DNA from: Methanobacteriota archaeon
GTDB lineage: Archaea; Nanobdellota; Nanobdellia; Woesearchaeales; SM23-78
DNA: 16,013 nucleotides
Assembly (NCBI GenBank): GCA_030637925.1
Contig: DAOWFR010000072.1
Coordinates: 1-16,013, forward strand
Reading direction: 5' to 3'
The position numbers and the translations under genes were made by a program. The notes below the pieces were generated by a model that ran no database searches, had not been told where the DNA came from, and saw only the letters and a program-made list of their open reading frames with translations. Below, piece after piece: positions 1 through 4,488 of the stretch. How positions within the stretch are numbered: the stretch's first letter is position 1; each line of letters begins with the position of its first letter.

Positions 1-15
1 AAATAAGAGAAAAGA

Positions 16-25
16 GTTTATAAAT
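16..25 (-). promoter_or_regulatory. TATA-like box at left edge
   Basis: The sequence reads ATTTATAAAC on the minus strand, just beyond the eS6 stop. It resembles the TATA boxes of other genes in this window and could drive a gene lying beyond the left edge. TTTATAAA is palindromic, so the direction is uncertain. Confidence 0.3.
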
Positions 26-55
26 GTTTAGCTTAATTTTAATGCCCACAGCCAA

Positions 56-592
56 TTAATTTTTACTCTCCTCTTTCTTTTCTTCTTTTGGTTTCTTTTT
101 CTTAGCTTCTGCTTTTTCTGGTTTTTTCTTCTCCTTGGCTTCTGGTTTCTTTTCTTTTTTTACTTCCTTCTTTTCTTTAGGCTTTTCTTCCTTCTTTTCC
201 TTAGCAGGTTCCTCCTCTTCTTTCTTCTCCTCTGCCAAAGGCTTAGAACCCTTCTTAATAATCTTAAGATTAATCTGAGCAGTCTTTGAATAAATAGTGT
301 TGCCAGCAACTGTTTTCCTAACCTTTCTTCCTCTTCTGTTCTTCCTAATACCAACACCACTAACAATCAGTATTCTTTTCCTAGCAGTGCCTCTAACATC
401 CTTTCTCATAGGAAAACCACAGTAATCACTGCCACCACTAATCTCAAATTCATAGCCAGCAAAGCCTATATCATCACCATTAATCTTCTCACCAATCCTC
501 TTCTTAAAAAAGGCTTCTGCCTCTTTACCAGAAACAACTCTCTTGACAGTCTTACCTGTCTTTGGGTCCCCAATGTTTATCTTGAATTCCAT
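56..592 (-). CDS. rps6e: Ribosomal protein eS6 (S6e) with long Lys/Glu tail
   Basis: Small-subunit ribosomal protein eS6, shared by archaea and eukaryotes, 178 aa. The N-terminal 120 residues form the conserved domain: a start of the type MEFKINIGDPKTGK, then the signature GGSDYCGFPMRKDVRG (about residues 53-68) and a basic stretch KNRRGRKVRKT. Residues 121-178 are an almost pure Lys/Glu/Pro/Ala tail, with repeated EKK and PKE units. Archaeal eS6 is usually about 125-135 aa, so the tail is an addition. The gene lies 31 bases after uL16 on the same strand and has a strong ribosome binding site (GGAGGG, 5 bases before ATG), which fits translation from a shared mRNA. Family assignment is secure; the role of the tail is unknown. 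Confidence 0.96.
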   Translation of the reverse strand: MEFKINIGDPKTGKTVKRVVSGKEAEAFFKKRIGEKINGDDIGFAGYEFEISGGSDYCGFPMRKDVRGTARKRILIVSGVGIRKNRRGRKVRKTVAGNTIYSKTAQINLKIIKKGSKPLAEEKKEEEEPAKEKKEEKPKEKKEVKKEKKPEAKEKKKPEKAEAKKKKPKEEKKEESKN

Positions 593-597
593 TTTTA

Positions 598-603
598 CCC
601 TCC
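598..603 (-). promoter_or_regulatory. Ribosome binding site of eS6
   Basis: GGAGGG on the minus strand, 5 bases ahead of the eS6 ATG. It matches the archaeal 16S rRNA tail. It supports this start and internal initiation on a uL16-eS6 mRNA. Confidence 0.8.
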
Positions 604-623
604 GAGCCTACAAATATATGCGC

Positions 624-1148
624 TCAGTCATTCTTCTCAATAACCACCTGACACTTACAAGGCATTTTACTGGTTATTCTCTTAGCAGCTTCTTTGCCAG
701 TTACTAAATGATTCTTATCAACATGAACCTCAAATAAGGTCTGGCCTTGTCTTACCTGGGCTGCCAAGCCAACAGGCTTTCCAAAGCTCTTCTTCATACC
801 AGTGCTCATACGGTCAGCACCTGCTCCTGTAGCAACAGGATTCTCTCTAAGAATATGATGAGGATAAACCCTTATTTTAAGCTTAAAACCAAGCTTTCCA
901 GTTTTCTTCTCCAGCACCCTGTTACTTGACTTACGAGCAGCTTCAAGAGCATTATGCCTTACCTGTATTGCTTCCTTGGAATTGATATCAAGCCTGTAAT
1001 CAAACCTCTTTTTTAAGTCTCCCATCTCATACTTAACAATAAGATTCTGAGGAGTAGCTCTTACCAAGTTCTTTTTCCTATACTTGGACTTGCGAGTATA
1101 AGGCCTTTCTATTCTTCGATAAGATACTGCTTTTCTTAGTTTTGCCAT
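624..1148 (-). CDS. rpl10e: Ribosomal protein uL16 (L10e)
   Basis: Large-subunit ribosomal protein uL16, called L10e in archaea, 174 aa, the normal family length. It binds 23S rRNA near the peptidyl-transferase centre and the A-site tRNA. The family signature GAGADRMSTGMKKSFGKPVG is present around residues 108-127, and the N-terminus MAKLRKAVSYRRIERPYTRK is typical. A TATA-like TTTTTAAATA lies about 27 bases before the ATG and no ribosome binding site is visible, so the mRNA is probably leaderless or nearly so. It is the first gene of a two-gene unit with eS6. The TATA region also appears to serve the tRNA-Gln on the other strand. Confidence 0.97.
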   Translation of the reverse strand: MAKLRKAVSYRRIERPYTRKSKYRKKNLVRATPQNLIVKYEMGDLKKRFDYRLDINSKEAIQVRHNALEAARKSSNRVLEKKTGKLGFKLKIRVYPHHILRENPVATGAGADRMSTGMKKSFGKPVGLAAQVRQGQTLFEVHVDKNHLVTGKEAAKRITSKMPCKCQVVIEKND

Positions 1149-1170
1149 AATTAGTCGTGAAAAGGTAAAG

Positions 1171-1180
1171 TATTTAAAAA
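1171..1180. promoter_or_regulatory. TATA region shared by uL16 (-) and tRNA-Gln (+)
   Basis: TATTTAAAAA on plus, TTTTTAAATA on minus. Its centre is about 27 bases from the uL16 ATG and about 30 bases from the first base of the tRNA. Both distances fit the usual TATA-to-start spacing in archaea. It is the only TATA-like element suitably placed for either gene. Confidence 0.6.
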
Positions 1181-1205
1181 AGTTACTATTTTTCTATGAG
1201 ATTAT

Positions 1206-1294
1206 AGCCCTGTAGTGTAGTGGCCAAATCTAAAAGAGACCAATCATATCAGGCCCTGGACCTGATGACGGCGGTTCGAATCCGCTCAGGGCTA
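1206..1294 (+). tRNA. tRNA-Gln (CTG) with 16-base D-loop insertion
   Basis: The cloverleaf is clear. The acceptor AGCCCTG (1206-1212) pairs with CAGGGCT (1287-1293), with A1294 as discriminator. The anticodon stem TCAGG/CCTGA (1249-1253, 1261-1265) encloses the loop CCCTGGA, giving anticodon CTG at 1256-1258. The T-arm GGCGG/CCGCT encloses TTCGAAT. An A1-T72 pair and A73 match archaeal tRNA-Gln. Against standard tRNA-Gln, the D-loop has 16 extra bases between GTGTAGTGG and the D-stem 3' side, flanked by a CCAA direct repeat (1224-1227, 1240-1243). This could be an intron at an unusual place. Position 33 is C instead of the near-universal T. No CCA is encoded. The identity is well supported; the splicing is inferred. 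Confidence 0.88.
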
Positions 1295-1328
1295 TTCTTT
1301 CCTATACTATATGTATATGCGTAAGGCT

Positions 1329-1595
1329 TTAACAGAAATAGTCTGCCATCCCTGTAATTATAAAATATAAATCATAGAGAATTTCATCCTTTTCTGATTC
1401 AGTTTTAGCTCTTTCTAATCTTTCAATATAAGGTCTAATATCGCACCAGGTTTCAGACTTGGTTATACCAAAACCTATTTCTTCAACTAAGTCAAATTCA
1501 TTAGGGTCAAGAACTATGAATTCAAGATCTTCTATTCCTTGTTCATATACTTTTCTTCTTAATGAGAAATGTGATGTTTTATATGCTTGCTCCAT
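1329..1595 (-). CDS. Small protein of unknown function (88 aa)
   Basis: I do not recognise this protein. It is acidic and mixed in composition, with no signal peptide or membrane segment. It ends in a Tyr-Phe-Cys tail and has a second Cys near the middle (ETWCDIRPYIERLERAKT). A TATA-like ATTTAAAT is centred about 26 bases before the ATG and there is no ribosome binding site, the same leaderless arrangement as clear genes here, so expression as its own unit is plausible. Its neighbours are tRNA-Gln on the opposite strand and the JAMM gene upstream on the same strand, which give no functional hint. Confidence 0.7.
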   Translation of the reverse strand: MEQAYKTSHFSLRRKVYEQGIEDLEFIVLDPNEFDLVEEIGFGITKSETWCDIRPYIERLERAKTESEKDEILYDLYFIITGMADYFC

Positions 1596-1615
1596 GAAGT
1601 GGGGAAAAAACTTAC

Positions 1616-1627
1616 TTATTTAAATAG
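1616..1627 (-). promoter_or_regulatory. TATA box of the 88-aa gene
   Basis: CTATTTAAATAA on the minus strand, centred about 26 bases ahead of the ATG at 1595. It supports that start and a leaderless message. Confidence 0.55.
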
Positions 1628-1631
1628 GTTA

Positions 1632-1648
1632 CTGAAGCCTGTCTTCAG
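1632..1648. repeat. Perfect 6-bp inverted repeat, possible hairpin
   Basis: CTGAAG and CTTCAG are separated by five bases. It lies between the JAMM stop and the promoter of the 88-aa gene, so it could mark the 3' end of the JAMM message. No long T-run follows on the minus strand, so a terminator role is weak. Confidence 0.35.
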
Positions 1649-1668
1649 ATGAGAGTAATTGACAATAC

Positions 1669-2106
1669 TTAAACAACCTCAAACTCTATCTTATTGCCAC
1701 GAGTATCATAGCCTTGAATATCCTTTTCTGTGTAAGGCTTTTTTATGATTAAATGAATCATGCCTCTTTTTGAGAAGAAGTGTAAATCAGCTCTGCTTGG
1801 CTTGTTACTAGGTCCTGGATGACTATGTACGCTGCCAACAATACTGCTGGTTAAAGGAAAGTTAATCTTAGCAAGGGTTGAGTGCTCATTAGCAAAGTAT
1901 TCTTGATAAGCAAGGCCATAGATTCTTAATATTTTCTTCCTTTGTTTTCCTTCTAGAAATGCAATGAATTCTTTTGGAGAAGTCATCTGAGCAAGCTCAA
2001 GAATAGCATCAATTACTTCTTTATCAAATATTACTCTGCTAAAATCATATTTTTCTAGTTCAAAAAGCTTTTTGAGCCAATTAATTATTTTATTATAAAG
2101 CTTCAT
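1669..2106 (-). CDS. JAMM/MPN family metalloprotease (JAB domain)
   Basis: Zinc metalloprotease-like protein of the JAB/MPN+ family, which in archaea includes enzymes that cleave ubiquitin-like SAMP conjugates. The full motif is present: HSHPGPSNKPSRAD gives H-x-H-x7-S-x2-D, with H94, H96, S104 and D107 in the 145-aa form. A glutamate in the segment PKEFIAFLEG (E46) is the likely catalytic acid, so it looks active. Residues 1-20 form a short basic, amphipathic stretch. I chose the ATG at 2106 because homologous proteins tend to begin with a similar Met-Lys stretch. ATGs at 2145 and 2211 in the same frame would add 13 or 35 residues, the longest overlapping the Nudix start. Substrate unknown; no ubiquitin-like gene is in the window. 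Confidence 0.88.
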   Translation of the reverse strand: MKLYNKIINWLKKLFELEKYDFSRVIFDKEVIDAILELAQMTSPKEFIAFLEGKQRKKILRIYGLAYQEYFANEHSTLAKINFPLTSSIVGSVHSHPGPSNKPSRADLHFFSKRGMIHLIIKKPYTEKDIQGYDTRGNKIEFEVV

Positions 2107-2145
2107 AATTGTATGTAGAAGGTTTGGGTTAATATAGTTATTCAT

Positions 2146-2192
2146 TGCTTTAATAGCAAAAAATAAAAACCCTAACAAAACCTTTAATAGAT
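2146..2192. promoter_or_regulatory. Divergent promoter region between JAMM and Nudix genes
   Basis: AT-rich spacer between two divergent starts. On minus, TTTTTATTTTTT (about 2156-2167) could be the TATA element for the JAMM gene. On plus, AAAAAATAAAAA in the same place lies about 27-30 bases before the Nudix ATG. A CTTTAATAG at 2182-2190 is too close to that ATG to be its TATA box. Confidence 0.4.
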
Positions 2193-2609
2193 ATGGAGAA
2201 AAAAGAGACAAGCATAGGTGCTGTTGTGATTAATTCTAAGAACCAGTTCCTCTTGATTCTTCAGAGAAAGGCTGATTACTGGGAGTGCCCTAAGGGACAT
2301 ATGGAAGGACAAGAAGATGAGCTTGTGACTATGGACAGAGAGGTAAAGGAAGAGACTGGTATAAAGAATTTTATAATATTAGAAGGTTTTAGAGAGGAAA
2401 TACATTATTCTTTTGAGCGTGATGATGTTCCTACTAACAAAACAGCAATCTTTTACCTTGTAAAGACTGATGACCCTATAGACATAACTCTTGAGCATAA
2501 GGATTACAAATGGGTTGATTATGAACAAGCTCTTAAACTTGTTGAGTATGAGAATCAGAGGATTGTTTTGAGAAAAGCTCATGATTTTATTAAAAACCTA
2601 GAAAAATGA
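2193..2609 (+). CDS. Nudix hydrolase, Ap4A hydrolase-like
   Basis: Nudix-family pyrophosphohydrolase of 138 aa, near the normal size. The Nudix box at residues 35-57 fits G-x5-E-x7-R-E-U-x-E-E-x-G-U exactly, from GHMEGQE to REVKEETGI, so the metal-binding glutamates are intact. The PKGH just ahead of the box and the opening ETSIGAVVI are typical of diadenosine tetraphosphate hydrolases, so cleavage of Ap4A or a related nucleotide is the best guess. The same fold also includes RNA decapping and mutagen-cleaning enzymes. No ribosome binding site is seen. The stop overlaps the next ATG by four bases (ATGA), so translation with the methyltransferase is probably coupled. Confidence 0.92.
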   Translation: MEKKETSIGAVVINSKNQFLLILQRKADYWECPKGHMEGQEDELVTMDREVKEETGIKNFIILEGFREEIHYSFERDDVPTNKTAIFYLVKTDDPIDITLEHKDYKWVDYEQALKLVEYENQRIVLRKAHDFIKNLEK

Positions 2610-3097
2610 ATTACTATAATGAGATTTCTAAAGGTTATGATGAGCTGCACAGTGAGGAGCAGTTAAGAAAGGCAGGGATTATTCTTAGCAAACTAGACTT
2701 AAAGAAAACTGATAAGCTACTTGATGTTGGTTGCGGCAATGGTTCATACTTAAACCTTTTTGACTGTGATGTTACAGGAATTGATCCTTCTGAAGAACTA
2801 TTAGAACAATACAAGGGCAATCACCAAGTTTTGCTTGGCAGAGCAGAAGAACTTGATTTCCTAGATAATCATTTTGATATTGTTATTAGCATAACATCAA
2901 TTCATAATTTTGAAGACATAGAAAAAGGATTAAAAGAAATAAGAAGAGTTGGTAAAAAGAAATTTGTTTTTGGTGTTCTGAAAAGAACTAATAAATTTGA
3001 TTTAATAGAAAAACTAATTAATGAATTATTTGTTATTAATGAAAAAATATTTGAAGACAAAGATATAATCTTTTTCTGCACTAAGAAGGGCTCGTAG
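2606..3097 (+). CDS. Class I SAM-dependent methyltransferase
   Basis: Short Rossmann-fold methyltransferase, 163 aa. Motif I is LLDVGCGNGS (residues 38-47), followed by an acidic residue at the end of strand 2 (VTGIDPS, about 57-62) and the post-II segment RAEELDFLDNHFDIVISI. The substrate cannot be read from the sequence; the pattern is like the small Methyltransf_11 group. It overlaps the Nudix stop by four bases, so the two form an operon. Oddly, its last codons GGC TCG TAG lie inside the following tRNA-Ala gene, so the tRNA supplies the stop codon. Processing of the tRNA from a joint transcript would cut the 3' end of this mRNA. Confidence 0.9.
   Translation: MNYYNEISKGYDELHSEEQLRKAGIILSKLDLKKTDKLLDVGCGNGSYLNLFDCDVTGIDPSEELLEQYKGNHQVLLGRAEELDFLDNHFDIVISITSIHNFEDIEKGLKEIRRVGKKKFVFGVLKRTNKFDLIEKLINELFVINEKIFEDKDIIFFCTKKGS
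3062..3070 (+). promoter_or_regulatory. TATA-like box for tRNA-Ala/tRNA-Pro inside the methyltransferase gene
   Basis: GATATAATC, centred about 22-24 bases ahead of the first base of tRNA-Ala. It could let the tRNAs be transcribed independently of the coding genes upstream. The spacing is slightly short and the element lies in coding sequence, so this is tentative. Confidence 0.4.
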
Positions 3098-3159
3098 CTC
3101 AGTAGCAGAGCATCACCTTCGCAAGGTGAGGGCCGCGGGTGCGATTCCCGCCGAGTCCA
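3088..3159 (+). tRNA. tRNA-Ala (CGC)
   Basis: The acceptor GGGCTCG (3088-3094) pairs with CGAGTCC (3152-3158) and includes the G3-T70 pair that marks tRNA-Ala; A3159 is the discriminator. The D-stem is GCTC/GAGC. The anticodon stem TCACC/GGTGA encloses TTCGCAA, giving anticodon CGC at 3120-3122. The T-stem is GCGGG/CCCGC. Two features are odd. The D-loop is only seven bases (AGTAGCA) and lacks the GG pair, and the T-loop reads TGCGATT with G where T55 is expected. The first ten bases overlap the methyltransferase coding end. No CCA is encoded after the discriminator. Confidence 0.9.
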
Positions 3160-3160
3160 T

Positions 3161-3234
3161 GGGGCTGTAGTGTAACTTGGCTAGCATTCAACCTTCGGGA
3201 GGTTGCAATCGGGGTTCGAATCCTCGCAGCCCCA
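3161..3234 (+). tRNA. tRNA-Pro (CGG)
   Basis: The acceptor GGGGCTG (3161-3167) pairs perfectly with CAGCCCC (3227-3233), with discriminator A3234. The anticodon stem CAACC/GGTTG encloses TTCGGGA, so the anticodon is CGG (3196-3198). The D-loop has GG and the T-loop is the normal TTCGAAT. It starts one base after tRNA-Ala ends, so the two are surely co-transcribed and cut apart. It reads the CCG codon. Confidence 0.95.
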
Positions 3235-3244
3235 TATTAAAAAA

Positions 3245-3254
3245 CTTTATATAC
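3245..3254 (+). promoter_or_regulatory. TATA box of the flavin reductase-like gene
   Basis: CTTTATATAC preceded by AAAAA, centred about 27 bases ahead of the ATG at 3277. It is the clearest example in the window of the AAAnCTTTATATA pattern and implies a leaderless message. Confidence 0.7.
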
Positions 3255-3276
3255 TTCTTTATCCAAAATTAATATC

Positions 3277-3723
3277 ATGATTTGGAACATTATTAATAGA
3301 CAGGACTTGTTCCCCAGTGTTTTAGTAACTGTTAGAGCTCCTCTTGATATGCTTGGAAAAGTAGAAGTCAAGGATAATATTAGTGTTGTTAGCTGGCACA
3401 TGCCTGCTAGTATTACTCCTATGAGTTATGCTATTAGTGTTAAGAGTGATGATAATATTAAGAAGATGATTAGCAAGGCTGGCAATTTTGTGATTAACTT
3501 CATGGGTTATGAACAGAAGAGCATTGTTCTGTCTTGTGAGAAGCAGGATGGTTCTTTTGTTGACCTATTTGAGTTTCTTGGCATTACCAAGGCTGATTCT
3601 GAAAAGGTTGAGAGCCATAGGATAATGGAAGCCAAGGAAGTTCTTGAGTGCAGAGTTGACCAGGAGCTTGAGAGCGGTGACCACACCATATTTGTTGGAA
3701 GAGTTGTTGGGCCAGGGGCTTAA
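3277..3723 (+). CDS. Flavin reductase-like protein (FMN-binding split barrel), short
   Basis: Protein of 148 aa resembling the flavin reductase-like/flavoredoxin domain, which binds FMN and reduces flavins or other acceptors using NAD(P)H. Family-like segments are DNISVVSWHMPASITPM, the SAGNFVINF-like stretch AGNFVINFMGYEQ and ESGDHTIFVGRVVG near the end. The protein stops directly after that last strand, whereas relatives usually continue for a further part containing a YHLG-like motif. No matching continuation is visible in the other frames downstream. It is transcribed alone from its own TATA box, without a ribosome binding site. Activity is uncertain because of the short C-terminus. Confidence 0.8.
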   Translation: MIWNIINRQDLFPSVLVTVRAPLDMLGKVEVKDNISVVSWHMPASITPMSYAISVKSDDNIKKMISKAGNFVINFMGYEQKSIVLSCEKQDGSFVDLFEFLGITKADSEKVESHRIMEAKEVLECRVDQELESGDHTIFVGRVVGPGA

Positions 3724-3760
3724 TCTTCTTTATCATTATATAGTAGTTACAAAATCGAAA

Positions 3761-3772
3761 TATTTATATATA
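3761..3772 (+). promoter_or_regulatory. TATA box of the 199-aa membrane protein gene
   Basis: TATTTATATATA, centred about 28 bases ahead of the ATG at 3794. No ribosome binding site follows, so the message is probably leaderless. Confidence 0.6.
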
Positions 3773-3793
3773 AGTTAATCCTTTTATCATTAT

Positions 3794-4393
3794 ATGGCAG
3801 AACACTATTGTATATTTGCAATGCAAACCGATCTTATGCCTGTATTATCTTCTATAGAAATACCAAGAAAGAGATGGAGAAAAGACAAGTTTTATAGAAA
3901 CTTTTTAAATAAGCACTTTCCACAGGTAAAAACAGTGCCTTTAGCAATTTGCACAGGCGAAAAATCCCTTGAGAGTACAGCAAGGAAATTATCTGAAAAG
4001 TATAAAATGCTTTATGCAAGACCTACTAAGACTAAACCAAAACATAATCATAATAGTAATAACCCTTCTTCTATGAATAAGCTAGAGAAAGCTTGTGTTA
4101 TTGGGTTTGCAACTTTCTTGATAGGAACTCCTCTTATTAAAGGAATTTATGATACTTTGAATTCAACTAAGATAGACAACTATATTATTAATAGTCAGAG
4201 AACAAAGATTGAATGTCCTGCTAATCCTTTGAGAATTATAGGCCAAACTATCTGGACAGATGAGAATAAAGACAGTGAATTTGATCATAAATATAGACGA
4301 CAGCAAGGGGCAAGGTATTCTGGAACAGTTACTATAGAAAGAGAATTTACTGATGAAGACCGTGAATTAACGAAAAGTTTAACTTCTAAGTAA
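3794..4393 (+). CDS. Unknown protein with one membrane segment (199 aa)
   Basis: I do not recognise this protein. The first 75 residues look globular and basic (PRKRWRKDKFYRNFLNKHF). A Lys/Asn/His-rich linker (about 78-93) precedes one hydrophobic stretch, ACVIGFATFLIGTPLIKGIY (about 100-119), which could anchor it in the membrane. The last 80 residues are hydrophilic with a single cysteine (IECPANP). No signal peptide is visible at the N-terminus, so orientation is unclear. It has its own TATA box and stands alone between two other single genes. Composition matches its neighbours, giving no sign of recent transfer. Confidence 0.72.
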   Translation: MAEHYCIFAMQTDLMPVLSSIEIPRKRWRKDKFYRNFLNKHFPQVKTVPLAICTGEKSLESTARKLSEKYKMLYARPTKTKPKHNHNSNNPSSMNKLEKACVIGFATFLIGTPLIKGIYDTLNSTKIDNYIINSQRTKIECPANPLRIIGQTIWTDENKDSEFDHKYRRQQGARYSGTVTIEREFTDEDRELTKSLTSK

Positions 4394-4420
4394 ATTTTAT
4401 CTTTTTAAATTAATCAAAAC

Positions 4421-4430
4421 CTTTATATAT
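4421..4430 (+). promoter_or_regulatory. TATA box of the acidic protein gene
   Basis: CTTTATATAT preceded by AAAAC, the same pattern as at 3245. It is centred about 63 bases ahead of the chosen ATG, so the mRNA should have a leader of about 35 bases, which would contain the GGTGATGGTGAT ribosome binding site. Confidence 0.6.
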
Positions 4431-4488
4431 CATTTCTTTTGTCTTTTTTCTTAATTATTTTTAAATAGTAAAGGTGATGGTGATAAAT

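Noticed and set aside
2107..2211. 35-residue hydrophobic N-terminal extension of the JAMM protein
   Set aside because: It would overlap the Nudix start and the shared promoter region. A later ATG gives the usual family beginning, though the ATG at 2145 stays possible.
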